From NCBI GenBank assembly GCA_030847615.1, contig JAUMIR010000001.1, forward strand, positions 85,733,501 to 85,797,500: a stretch of 64,000 bases of DNA. Reading direction: 5' to 3'. The position numbers were made by a program, and so were the translations under genes. The notes under the pieces were generated by a model. The model was given only the letters and a program-made list of their open reading frames with translations. It was not told the origin of the DNA and did no database searches. Position 1 is the first letter of the stretch. Every line of letters begins with the position of its first letter. Below, piece after piece: positions 45,242-54,944 of this stretch. Source of the stretch: Gambelia wislizenii. Lineage: Eukaryota; Chordata; Lepidosauria; Squamata; Crotaphytidae.

Positions 45242-45270
<29 letters not shown>
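41783..45270 (+). mobile_element. Full-length L2 LINE inserted in the transposase gene
   Basis: Lies exactly between the two parts of transposase exon 1. 5' UTR of about 190 bp with a partly repeated CAG-rich unit (41783-41864 and 41917-41991), one large open frame, a 3' UTR with the gcagaggggcgggata block, and a terminal ATT repeat (45241-45270). No clear target duplication is visible, which is common for L2. It is the reference against which the broken L2 at 18592 can be aligned. Confidence 0.88.
41976..45083 (+). CDS. L2 endonuclease-reverse transcriptase, intact
   Basis: 1035 codons, uninterrupted. Residues about 70-290 are the endonuclease: LLLCNARSVRNKTHIIQDLL, ACFTETWVGEDSAV (catalytic Glu), LLVLGDFNIPLKIS and WTDHFLVKMEL. 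Residues about 555-830 are the reverse transcriptase: NYRPVSLLPFLSKVIERAV, LVLLDLSAAFDTIDHSILLD, CGVPQGAILSPMLFNIYM, then YQYADDNQIYFSVS with the YADD core. The C-terminal region carries LHWLPISFRAQYKVLVITFK and LWNSLPDEIRL, typical of L2. No zinc-finger or separate ORF1 is seen. All key catalytic residues are present, so this copy may encode an active enzyme. The start ATG at 41976 lies shortly after the 5' repeat unit. Confidence 0.9.
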   Translation: MESECSSVLPETGKEVGTAIGVVLGNGRYGGNRANKCCKRRRDRCLKAIPSSVPSVAQNGLESRPTIPQNLTLLLCNARSVRNKTHIIQDLLLDEDADLACFTETWVGEDSAVTWAQALPAGYSVSEQVRGSGRGGGVALVHKNHLTLTRIPIRNTAHFECIYLSLKTRDSLGILLVYRPPRCLADSLTELTQLVSELLLESPRLLVLGDFNIPLKISLTGAAREFMETMTNMGLSQLVNGPTHCAGHTLDAVFSSDQVYPWAEVISTSALSWTDHFLVKMELRAYICPTGGGGPIKMVRPRRLMEPMGFQKALEGLMVGNSGDPVDALVNMWNTDLTRAIDTIAPKHPCQPASNHRPWYTPELREMKRFGQRLERRWRKTRLLSDRTLHRNFLWSYREAVRAAQRSFSSAHIASAESRPAELFRVVRELAQVTPALNPLLNPTTACCDAFNNFFADKISQIRANLDATIVTETMDEVSSNSADVIILDQLQSVSTDDVDKLLGSVRKTTCPLDPCPSWLAVQGGDALRKFLVSIINASFREGYIPSCLKEAAVKPILKKPSLDPLAMNNYRPVSLLPFLSKVIERAVALQLQAVLDETDYLDPFQTGFRTGFGVETAMVALTDDLRLSIDRGNVTLLVLLDLSAAFDTIDHSILLDRLGELGIGGTALQWFRSFLSGRTQRVLLGDSSSSKRELTCGVPQGAILSPMLFNIYMKPLGKIIRSYGAGCYQYADDNQIYFSVSRSSLSNSDGISSLNECLRAVMGWMRKNRLRLNPDKTEVLTVAAPKPRIGLQSPILDRVTLSSSDCVRSLGVLLDSSLLMTNQVNATVRSACYQLRLIRQLRPFLEVRDLETIVHALVTSRLDFCNALYMGLPLCLVQKLQLVQNMAARLVSGTSRRDHITPVLRSLHWLPISFRAQYKVLVITFKALNGLGPSYLRDHLLPYNPPRALRSSGRNLLQPQRPRLATTSQRAFLAVAHKLWNSLPDEIRLLTSLDSFKRAVKTVLFRQAFPEELTPASGTPSGGCFWTSKQMLPA

Positions 45271-45273
<3 letters not shown>

Positions 45274-46504
45274 GAGCAGCAGTGGGCGAGAAGGAAAACG
45301 GCTATAGTGAATCTCTTCTCCACAGGGATGGCTTTCCTCATGTTCATGTCCGACTTTGCAATCTCTGGACAGAGTATCTCAGCAAGATGCATGAAGAGGA
45401 ACTGAGGCATCCTGAAGTACATTATCCATCGTTCATCCGACCAGATGTTCATCACAAATTTCTCCCACCACTCCTCCATTGTCAGGTACACCCACCGCCA
45501 TCGCTTCCGCCGGTGGGGCGAACACACATCAGAACCTCTGATGGGTCCATGGCCGCGAATAGCCGATTCCATTGTTTGGGAATGGAGAAGGATCAGGAAA
45601 ATAAGAAGCATCCTTCTCCTATGTCTGATGATTGCCCGTCTCTTCATACCTAAAAGAGATAACTGCAAATGGGCAGCGGTAGCCAGAGCTGCCGATGTGC
45701 TCGCCTCCATGTTGCCATAAAGTGCTGGATAGGAGAAGAGGTACATCAAAAGAACATGTGATGTCCTTCTTTGTTCAAAATGTAGCCAATCGCTGCATCT
45801 GTGGTGGGAAGAAGAACCGGAAACACGTAGCTCCAACTGTGAAAAAACGAGTAATCACATCCTTGATTGACAGCCAAAAAAAAAAATCCTGGTACACTAA
45901 ATGTGTGTAAACAAGAAAAGCACGGGATATAGCAGCGTGGGACCCAAAATAAAAAAAACGGAACTTCCGTAGTGTAAATATCAGTCACGGGACCATCCGG
46001 GATTTCCAGAAGAGTGATAAAAATTGTATAAACAGTGAGGGATGAATACAGGATCAGGAAGTCACGGTAAGCCCCATGACAAAACTTGCCATGTAACTGG
46101 CACCTGGAAGATGAAGTCCAAAAATCTGGAAGCCCAGAGTTTGGGAAACACTGATTTAGCTCATGCCAGTTGCAGTTTATTTCCTTTCCACCAACTTACT
46201 GTTTCTCTTCTTTTGATGCCCATGCTGTGAGACTCTTTTTACCTCTGCACCTGGGGATTGCAATCATTTATAATCCACCTCGTCCATTTTCAACTTTTAT
46301 TTCTGATTTTGATTCCTGTCTGACTTTCTTTCTCTCAGATGATACTCCCACTCTTAGTATGGGTGATTTTAATATCCATGTGGATGATTCAAAGATCATG
46401 CTGTCTTACATTTTCTTTCTTTATAGTGTTCTTTTGGACTCAAGCTTTCTTCTGATTCACCTACACACTCTCTTGGCCATTGTCTTGATCTTGTACTCCA
46501 GTCA

Positions 46505-46757
46505 GCCAGGAAAAGGTTGGCGGCTGTCACCCAGAGGACTTTTTCTTCAGCTGCCCCTAGACTCTAGAACATTACTTGTCAGAAGAGATAAGACAGCTGA
46601 ATACACTGTCAGAATTCAAAACAGAATTAAAGACCAGTTTCTTCTGGCAGGCCTATCCAGATGATTTTTAAATAATGGATTTTATTATGAATTTTAAATA
46701 AGATTAATTGTTTTAATGGGTTTGGTCATGTTTGCTTTTTAGAGTGATGTTATGTGT
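46505..46757 (+). repeat. L2-type LINE 3' fragment
   Basis: Encodes the end of an L2-type protein: RLAAVTQRTFSSAAPRL, then LSEFKTELKTSFFWQAYPDD and a stop, followed by AT-rich 3' UTR. It abuts the endonuclease piece of the older LINE directly, so either that copy carries an internal deletion or this is a separate truncated insertion. Confidence 0.6.
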
Positions 46758-46760
46758 TTT

Positions 46761-49494
46761 AGAATCATAGAATTGTAGAGTTGGAAGAGACCATGAGGGC
46801 CATCCAGTCCAATCCCCTGCTATGCAGGAATACACAATCAAAGCATCCCTGACAGATGGCCATCCAGCCTCTGTTTAAAGACCTCCAAGGAAGGAGATCC
46901 CACCACACTCCAAGGGAGTGTGTACCACTGCCGAACAGCTCTTACTGTCAAAAACCTCCTCCTAATGTTGAGATAGAATCTCTGTTCCTGGAGTTTGCAT
47001 CCATTGTTCCATGTTCCAGTCTTTGGAGCAGGAGAAAACAAGCTTGCTCCATCCTCAATGTGACACCCCTTCAAATACTTAAACAGGGCTATCATATCGC
47101 CCCTTAAAGGTCGTTTTTCCAGGCTAAACATACCCAGCTCCCTAAGCCTTTCCTCATAAGGCATGGTTTCCAGAACTTTCACCATTTTAGTTGCCATTCT
47201 CTGGACACGCTCCAATTTGTCAATATCCTTTTTGAATTGTGCTGCCCAGAACTGGACACAGTATTCTAGGTGAGGTCTGACCAAGGGAGAATAGAGTGGC
47301 ACTATTACTTCCCTTGATCTAGACACTATACTTCTATTGATGCAGCTCAAAATCGCATTGGCCGTTTTAGCTGCCGCATCACATTGTTGACTCATGTTCA
47401 ACTTGTGGTCTACTAGGACTCCTAGACCCCATTCGCACGTAGTCTCGTTCAGCCAGGTTTTCCCCATCCTATATCTATGCATTTCGTTTTTTTGCCATAA
47501 GTGCAGTACCTTACATTTCTCTGTATTGAATTTCATTATGTTAGCTTTGGCCCAGCTCTCCAGTCTATCCAGGTTATTATGAATTTTGATCCTGTCCTCT
47601 AGGATATTAGCTACTCCTCCTAATTTGGTGTCATCTGCAAATTTGATAAGTATGCCCCTAATTCCCTCATCCAAGTAATTGATAAAGATGTTGAATAGCA
47701 CTGGGCCCAGGACAGAACCTTGTGGCACCCCACTGGTCACATCTTTCCAAGACCAAGAGGAGCCACTACTGAGCACCCTTTGGGTTTGGCCGGTCAACCA
47801 ATTACAAATCCACTTAACAGTTAACTTGTCTAGCCCACATTTTACAAGCTTGTTTGCAAGAATGTCATGGGGAACCTTGTCAAAGGCCTTACTGAAATCA
47901 AGGTATGCGATATCCACAGTGTTCCCTTCATCTACCAAGCTGGTAATTTTATCAAAAAAGAGATCAGATTAGTCTGGCATGACTTGTTTCTCTGAAACCC
48001 ATGTTGACTTTTTGTGATTATGGCATTGCCTTCTAAATGTTCACAGACTCTGTTTAATGATCTGCTCTAGAATCTTCCCTGGTATTGATGTCAGACTAAC
48101 TGGATGATAATTGTTGGGATCCTCTCCCCCCACCTTTTGAAGATGGGCACAATGTTTGCCCTCCTCCAGTTTTCTGGGACTTCTACTGTTCTCCAGGACT
48201 TCTCAAAGATTATTGCCAATGGTTCTGAGATTACATTTGCCAGGTCTTTTAATATCCTTGGATGTAGTTCATCTGGTCCTGGAGATTTAAATTCATTTAG
48301 ATTAAGAAGGTATTCCTCTACTACCTCTTTCTTATTCTGTGCTGGATTTCCCCTATTGTGTCCTCTGTTCCATTATCCTCAAGTTGATCACCCTTTTCCT
48401 TTTCTGAAAACACTGAGGCAAAGAAGGTGTTGAGTAATTCTGCCTTTTCTCTGTCCCCTGTTAGCATTTTGCCATCTTCTCCATGTCGTGGCCCTACCAT
48501 TTCCTTCTTCTTCCTTTTGCTGTGGACATAACCCCCAAAACCCCTTTTTATTGTTCTTAACCTCTCTAGTGAGCCTGAGCTCATTCTGCATTTTAACTTT
48601 TCTGACTTTACTCCCACAGGTGTTTGCTATCTGTTTGAATTCTTCTTTGGTGATTTCCCCCCTTTTCCATTTCCTATACATGTTATGTTTAAAACTTAGC
48701 TCCATTGAAAGTTCTTGAGTCATCCATCCTGGTTTCTTGAGACACCTCCCATTTTTCTTCCTTATTGGTACTGTTTGAAACTGTGTCTTCAGTATCTCCC
48801 TTTTGAGAAAGTCCCATCCGTCTTGAAGTCCCTTCTCTTTTAGTATCCCTGACCATGGGATCACCCCCAGTATTTCCCTGAGTTTATTGAAATCAGCTCT
48901 CCTAAAGTCTAGAATGAGCGTCTGACTATGCCTGGCTTCTCCTTTCTATTGTAGAACAAACTCCAGGAGAACATGATCACTCTCACCCAAGGATCCCACC
49001 ACTTGCACCCCATTAACCAGGTCATCCCTGTTGGTTAGGATCAGATCTAAAATAGCTGACCCCCTTGTTGCCTCTTCCACCTTTTGGACCATGAAATTGT
49101 CTTCCAGGCAAGTAAGGAATTTGCTAGACCTTGAAGTTTTGGTTGAGTTAGATTTCCAGCAAATATCAGGATAGTTGAAGTCACCCATCACTACTATATC
49201 TCTCCTTTCTGCATGTGTGTTCATCTGTTCTAGAAAGGCATCATCCAATTCCTCTGTCTGATTTGGGGGTCCGTAGTAGAGTCCCACAATAACATCCCTG
49301 TTGTTTCCCTCCCCTTTAATTTTTATCCAGATGCTCTCCACCTGGCTTCCAGTATTGATGTCATGGATCTCTTCACTGGTGTAAATATCCCTGACATATA
49401 ATGCTATTCCTCCTCCTTTCCTGTTTGGCCTGTTTCAGGAAAGGAGGGGGAATAGCATTATATATCAGGGATATTTACACCAGTGAAGAGATCC
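46761..49494 (-). pseudogene. Second long CR1 copy, 5'-truncated with a foldback, frame broken
   Basis: 3' end at 46761 with the CR1 terminal repeat. On the minus strand the coding pieces are 49341-48946 (endonuclease: [32 protein letters not shown]), 48864-48388 (linker) and 47938-46838 (reverse transcriptase: IAYLDFSKAFDKVPHDIL, GVPQGSVLGPVLFNIF, KFADDTKL, to LDGHLSGML). Frameshifts separate them, so it is inactive. It is closely similar to the CR1 at 19361. The 5' end at 49424-49435 turns back into an inverted duplicate of itself. Confidence 0.9.
49365..49494. repeat. 59-bp inverted duplication at the second CR1 5' end
   Basis: 49365-49423 and 49436-49494 are reverse complements at 57 of 59 positions, around a 12-base loop (49424-49435). 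Same arrangement as at 22303-22458, with two mismatches that fit an older age. Confidence 0.93.
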
Positions 49495-51539
49495 TATATA
49501 TTTATGTTATGCATTTTTAATGGGTGTTGCATGTTGATCTGTTCCCCCCCCCACCTCGATCCATGGGGAGAGGCAGCTAAGAAATAATAACAATAATCTC
49601 TTGCTTTTCCGTTACTGAATCTCCTTTGTCTGATTATCTTCTTGTTTCTTTTGCACTTGTTCATAATCCATCTCCTTAATATTCTGTTGCTTTCTCCTTT
49701 TGAGAGCTTCATTCTGTTAATTCTGAGGCCTTTTTGCAAGCATTGGTCTCTTCTCTATATTCTCTAAATTCTGTTGGTTCCTTGGATTCAGCTGTTTCTT
49801 TACTCAACTTTATCTCCAACTCCACCAAACCTCAGCCAGGGCTTACCCCTTTTATTCAGTATCTTCCGTCCTGCTCTTGAGCGGCTGAACATTTGTGGAG
49901 GAAGACTAGGGAGTGGGCAGACTATTCATTATAAATTCATTCTCTCTTCTTTCTCTTATGCTATGTCTACGTATGTTACCTTGACTTTCTTTCTTGTATT
50001 TCTGTAATGGATCCATTTCAATCTGGATTTGGCCTTTGCATTATATGGAAAAAAACTCTTACCAAAAATCATGGATGATCTTCTTCAGGCAAAGTGGAAA
50101 GGCCTATATTCAGTCCATATTCTTCTTGATCTCTCTGCAGCCTTTGATAAGTTGATCTTGCTATTTTGTTGAATTCACTTCATGACCTAGGGTCTACTAA
50201 TTTAGTCCTCAGCTGGTTTACATATTATCTTTCAAGTCAGTCATTAAATGTAGTTGCTGGAGGTCATATATACTCTTCTTTTCCCCTTTTAGCTGGGTTT
50301 CCACAGGGCTCTGTTCTGGGCCCTTTGTTATTTTCTCTTTATACACTATCTGTAGGTAATCTTATCAGTTTGTATGGTTTTCAATGTTATCTTTATAATG
50401 ATGCTTCTCTGTATTTCTTCAAAACTTTCTTCTGACATTGAACATTGTACTCAGAACGCCTTTCAGGTATTTCAGTACGGATGCTTCATCATTGCCTAAA
50501 ACTTAATATGACAAAGACATAACTACTTATTTTTCCTCCAAAACCTTCTTTACAACATACATTCTCTATCATTGTTAATAATGTTCCCATTTATCCTACG
50601 AAGGAAGGACAGAGTCTTGGCTTTATTTTTTACTCATCTTTGTTTTTTGTTCCTCACATTGAGGCTGTAGCAAAGTCATGTTGATATTTTTTCTTTATAA
50701 CATCGCCAAAACCCGACCTTTTCTTTTTGCTTCATTTGCTAAGACTCATGTCTTAGTCATTTCCAACCTTGATTATTGTAAGCTTCTTTTGACTGGTCTT
50801 CCATTATCTCACCTTAGTCCTCTGGTTTCCATTCAACATTCTGCTGCTAATATTATTGTTCTGACCCATTGTTTTGATCATGTTATCCCTCTTTTGATAT
50901 TTCTTCATTGGTTACCCATTCCTTCTAGGATTCAGTATAAGAGCCTTGTTTTGACAGTCAAAGCCCTACACAACCTAGCTCCCCCATATCTTTCAGCTCT
51001 TATTTCTTTTTACTGGCCCACTTGAGATCTGCATTCAAGTAATTCTAGGCTTCTCACCCAACGAAGGGTTTTCCCTTCCTTGGCTCAGCTTCATCATTTC
51101 TCATTTGCTCCCCATACTCTTGAAATTGTCTCCCTGAACATTTGCATGCTGTTCTCTCCCTCTTTGTCTTTAAATCTCAATTGAAAACTTTTTTGGTTTC
51201 CAAAGCTTTTGGAATTTTAGTCTGATATCATTTTATAATCTTGTATATTTTGATTGTATGTATTGGTCAGTATGCTTTATACAGTATTATGTTGTTGGGT
51301 TTGGTTTTTGGGGTTTTTTTTGGTTTTTGCATTTTATCTGAGTAATTTGTTCTGCAATTGTTTTGTATAGTTTTATATTTTATTATTCCTTCCTTCCCTC
51401 TGTATGTGATATCACATATATTTTAGATTGTACCTTTGGTAGGAACCACTGTTTTTGGTTGCTTCATTGTAAAGCAACATGTACATTGATGGCACTATAT
51501 AAACATATTGATGGCACTATATAAACAAACAAAGAACAA

Positions 51540-52160
51540 CTTAATTCTTTACCCATAATATCCAGCAAAAATATTTCTGGTGACATTACAAAATCTACCT
51601 TTAAGTTTTTTCTATTGTCAAATCAATCTTAGACCAATAACTCTTCATCTCCTTACATGTCTACCACATATGGAAAAAAAAGAGCCCTCCATTGCTTGAC
51701 ATCCCCAACACTGATTAGTATATTTTCGACAACTTATTTGGTGATACATCATCTTATACAGCTGTTCTTTTAAATTGCTACACAAAGTAAATTTTATATC
51801 TTTAAACCACATTTCCCTCCCAGGCATCCATTTGAATATTATGCCCCAAATTATGGCCCATCTTATCATGTTCTCTTTTATAGGCTCATCTTCTGTCTCT
51901 AGTTTCAAAAGCCATTTATATGCTTCTTAAATTATATGTTCAAAATCTTTACACAACTCTGAGTAAAATTCATTTTCTCCAGCCTCTCTTGCTACACTTC
52001 TCTTATCTTGATTAAATCTATCCTTAAGTTGCATATAAGCAAATCAATTAAGTACTTTGTTTTCCTTAAGCAACATCTCTCTTGATTTAAACTCCCAGTT
52101 GTCTTGTACAAAAGGTAATCATGCAACAACCATCTCTAGTCTTTAACCTTTTCTTTCAGC
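51540..52160 (-). repeat. L1 LINE remnant (ORF2 C-terminal part)
   Basis: On the minus strand 51908-51645 reads ENMIRWAIIWGIIFKW, FKDIKFTLCSNLKEQLYKMM and YTNQCWGCQAMEGSF, the last being the cysteine motif of L1 ORF2. The Trp/His partner after it is degraded. No intact ends or duplication found. Confidence 0.6.
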
Positions 52161-53007
52161 AGGGTGTTTGCTCATGAATGCCAGGCTTCTTCAAATCTGC
52201 AAGATTTCTGAGGAAAGCTGCAGATGTGGCTCTTAAATGGAGATTTAAATACATCAGTCACCAATTAAGGAAACTTTTCTTAATTAATTAATTAAACGCC
52301 ATAAACCTGCACATGAATTAAACAATATATGTTTTCAAGATTTGTCTGTACTTTGACATGGTCCATTATACCATATCATTTTGTTCTTATCATCACCTTC
52401 AATACTTTCTAGAAAGCTGGGATATAAATCAGTTAATAATAATCCTCAAGAGCAAAAATTTCATTGCTTTTCAGCTAATGCATGCATGTTTTAAAATTGT
52501 TACTGCCTCACAGGAAGAATTTCTTCCAGTGTATGACAGGAGGAGAAATGCCTTTTCCAAGACAGACCCTAATGAGTTGGGTTTTAAAAAGCACCTGTAT
52601 AAAATATATTGTTGATACGTATTTGAAAAAAAAAGTTGTTTGTCTAATGAAGGCATCTTCAAAATAGAACAAAAGATTCTAATCAGTTCCCCCAATCATT
52701 GAACCCATGACCCTGGTTTCTTCTTTCTGACAACTTCTTTCTGTTTTCCCCAGAGCTTGTAATTTTTTTTTTAAAGTAACAGTTGATCATTACAGTTTCA
52801 GAGTCCAAAAGATTAGTTAGTGACTATCAGATTGTAAATATAACTCTTTACATTCTCTTTATATAAATGTAACGCTTTACATTCTCTTTGCATACTGCAC
52901 TGTAATTTAGAATTTTAGTTGAGCATATGGAAATGCAGTTTATGCATCCAACGAAAAGGCTCAGGCGAAGTTACCAAGGGACTGCAAACACAGCAAATAT
53001 AAGGGGC
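52161..53007. other. No gene seen
   Basis: AT-rich non-coding. Near 52850-52890 the phrase ctttacattctcttt occurs twice with a 40-base period. Confidence 0.4.
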
Positions 53008-53292
53008 TTACCACACTCCAAAGAAAAGTGGCAGTGTAGCAGGAAGATTCCATGCTGCCTTACTGCATGACATCATCATTCTTTCATTCCGGTCCTATGG
53101 GGGATCAAGGTAAAACTGTCTTTTTGCTAACTGGAAAAACTTGTTAGCAAAAAGACACAGTTTTGTGTTGGTCCCCCACAGGATCAGAATAAAAGGACGT
53201 GGAAGAACAATGACATCACGTGGTAAGATAGCATGAAAGATGTACCCTTCCTGCTACACTGCCGCTTTTCTTTGGAGTGCAGTAAGCCCCTA
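53008..53292. mobile_element. Palindromic MITE
   Basis: The left arm starting aggggcttaccacactccaa pairs with the right arm, whose reverse complement starts aggggcttactgcactccaa. Pairing continues through cggcagtgtagcaggaa-type text to a centre near 53145 (gctaac...gttagc). Arms are about 130 bp each. No coding capacity; family not identified. Confidence 0.75.
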
Positions 53293-53521
53293 AGAGTTCT
53301 ATGTGGGAATGATTTTCAGTGTCTCGCTAGAAATTTGGGGACTGAAGGAAATTTTTATTTGAAGAGGCAGAATTCTTATTTCAGAGGGCAATGTCCTCAT
53401 TTTGTGCCCCCCTCCAGTTTGCCAGGTTGCCAGGTTTTCAAGTTGCCAGGTTTTCAAAATGCTAATAAAGGATAGTCAACATTTATGATATGCAGGATTG
53501 ACAATTTGGTGTCTTTATGAA

Positions 53522-53873
53522 AATCCATACTTGGTTTCTTTTTCTTTTTTTGGCACCCATCAAGGGTCCTGAATCCATTTTAATCATATAATAATTATCT
53601 CTATTGGCAGTGAGCTTCAGACACCTGCTCCTGTGACTTGGCCTCCTCTTTTCTCAAAATGTCCACACCCTCAAATACTGGACTTTTAGCATCCCAAAAT
53701 CAATACTTGGTTTCTTTTTCTTTTTTTGGCACCCATCAAGGGTCCTGAATCCATTTTAATCATATCATAATTATCTCTATTGGCAGTGAGCTTCAGACAC
53801 CTGCTCCTGCGACTTGGCCTCCTCTTTTCTCAAAATGTCCACACCCTCAAATACTGGACTTTTAGCATCCCAT
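53522..53873 (+). repeat. 176-bp tandem duplication
   Basis: Two adjacent copies (53522-53697, 53698-53873) with only a few differences, one near the phrase catataataatt / catatcataatt and one at ctgtgact / ctgcgact. The high identity points to a recent duplication. No gene is involved. Confidence 0.9.
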
Positions 53874-54094
53874 TCAGTCTATCTAAAACGGCATGCTTTC
53901 CAGCCCTCTATAAGGGACATTCCTTTATTACCTGTCTTTTATTGCCTTTTGTCCCTGGTCCTCACATGGCCAAGAAGGAGTGGCCTCTGCCTGCTCTGAA
54001 ACCCCTCAGCACCATCTTAATTGACAACAGAGTAACATCTGTAGGCCTGTGACTCTAACATATCATTTCCTCCTCTCCTCCTGTATGATTTTAA

Positions 54095-54180
54095 ACATCT
54101 TTTCCTGATGATGAAGGCAGTGAAGCTTTGAAAGCTTGCATGATGCATTTTGGTTGGCCAATAAAGATACCACTCTTTTG
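54095..54180 (+). repeat. Repeat tail with a weak hammerhead-like core
   Basis: CTGATGA at 54105-54111, GAAA at 54130-54133 and a self-complementary AGCT (54133-54136) are arranged as in minimal hammerheads, followed by ttggccaataaagatacc with a polyadenylation signal. Stem II (54113-54116 with 54126-54129) is only three to four pairs. It may be the end of a second Penelope-type repeat. Confidence 0.35.
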
Positions 54181-54944
54181 TGGATTTTATTGTATTTTCC
54201 TTATGATAAGGGATACTTGGTAACCCTACCCGCATCCTGTAGTTATACCCCTGTGTTGCTCTCCTGTCCTGCTTGCAGGTTTCCCATGGGGAAATGTTTG
54301 CACTGAATAAACAGAATGTTGGACTAGATGGGCCTTTGGTTTGATCCAGCAGGGCTCTTCTATTGTTCTTTTCTTTCTCTTCTAATACTATACCCAAAAT
54401 GGCTGTACACTTGAGGAGAATTAGGTTCCACTCTGATGTAGCTGGTATTGCCAAAGGCAAGCTGGTGATCTGGGTATTTAAAGATAGAGGACTCCAAGTA
54501 CTAACATTCCAGAGGTACTTTGCAGCTGTTCCACCTCTTTTTTTTTTCCTTAACAGATTTTTTTTTCTGGTTTGAAAAAACATGGAAGAAGTTGTTGGAA
54601 AACACAGACTGGCTGTTGCTGCTGCTTCACTGCTGCGTATTTCAGCAGATTTTTTTGGTGGGGGAAGGGGGATGAAGCCTTGTATGTCTGGTGCATGGAA
54701 TTAGCTACACACTTGAGTGAAGAGAGAGATTTCTATCACCTCTGTTCAGCTTCTTGGTTGCATTGTGCCAACCTTCCAGAATGTCCACATCATAAAGGTG
54801 AAGTTTGCTAGCCAGGACAGAATTTGGCATTTAAATCTCAGTGATTTCCATACAAGGAACTTTACCAGCTAGCCTCTAAAATGCTGTAATTCCACTATTG
54901 GGGAAAGCAGAAACATAGTGGAATCATTACACTTAGTATCGCAT
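54181..54944. other. No gene seen
   Basis: Non-coding; a long minus-strand open frame at 54017-54583 has no domain and overlaps the repeat tail. Confidence 0.4.

Larger units (their letters stand above)
40690..45710 (-). pseudogene. Harbinger DDE transposase (HARBI1-like), split by L2
   Basis: Minus strand. Exon 1 starts at the ATG at 45710 (MEASTSAALATAAHLQ), carries YLTMEEWWEKFVMNIWSDER and FLFMHLAEILCPEIAKSDMN, and stops at 45271 where L2 begins. It resumes at about 41782 with AVSQVFGVGRATVCKIF (helix-turn-helix) and ends at the donor 41665. Exon 2 (41406-40690) begins VMDAFAAMGYPQVVACLDGW and holds the nuclease core: first Asp in ACLDGW, second Asp in FVDGAYPVRNWL, Glu in MVERCFGHLKSRW. 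One in-frame TAG at 40926-40924 interrupts it (probably once a Gln codon); the frame then continues as IAEENVCSVICACVILHNI to the true end at 40690. Total about 420 residues, normal for the family. The DDE triad is intact, but the L2 and the nonsense codon inactivate it. Confidence 0.85.
31485..46104. mobile_element. PIF/Harbinger DNA transposon carrying three genes, 14.6 kb with insertions
   Basis: The left end starts GGTGCCGTTTACAC and the reverse complement of the right end starts GGTGCCAGTTACAT, an imperfect terminal inverted repeat. A 3-bp duplication TGG (31482-31484, 46105-46107) matches the 3-bp target duplication of Harbingers, although TWA is more usual. Inside are a DDE transposase gene of HARBI1 type and two Myb/SANT-like genes. 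Without the inserted LINEs the element would be about 6.2 kb. The transposase has one nonsense codon and is split by L2, so this copy is no longer autonomous. Confidence 0.75.
31385..46164. mobile_element. MITE split by the Harbinger insertion
   Basis: Left half 31385-31484 starts tagctcagtg and contains tcaattcctagaagcccc; right half 46105-46164 contains gaagtccaaaaatctggaag and ends gatttagctca, the inverted counterpart of the left end. Joined across the transposon they form a small palindromic MITE of about 160 bp. Its halves sit inside the endonuclease region of the older LINE. Confidence 0.65.
31120..51530 (+). pseudogene. Old L2-like LINE host of the nested stack
   Basis: Pieces in one order and orientation: 31190-31384 (LLALTKTWLPAHDIATSAAF, start of the endonuclease), 46165-46504 (IYNPPRPFSTFISDFD, LSMGDFNIHVDD with the catalytic Asp) and 49560-51530 (reverse transcriptase, FPQGSVLGPLLFSLYTL, then LHWLPIPSRIQYKSL and a 3' end with the repeated phrase gatggcactatataaac). 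All frames are broken and the palm Asp pair is altered (YNDAS), so it is old and dead. It belongs to the L2/CR1 side but to a different family from the intact L2 at 41783. The middle is displaced by later insertions; the last piece could instead be a second copy. Confidence 0.65.

Noticed and set aside
45144..45836. 230-codon minus-strand protein with a poly-Asn tail
   Set aside because: Only its first part is transposase exon 1. The poly-Asn comes from the ATT microsatellite of the inserted L2.
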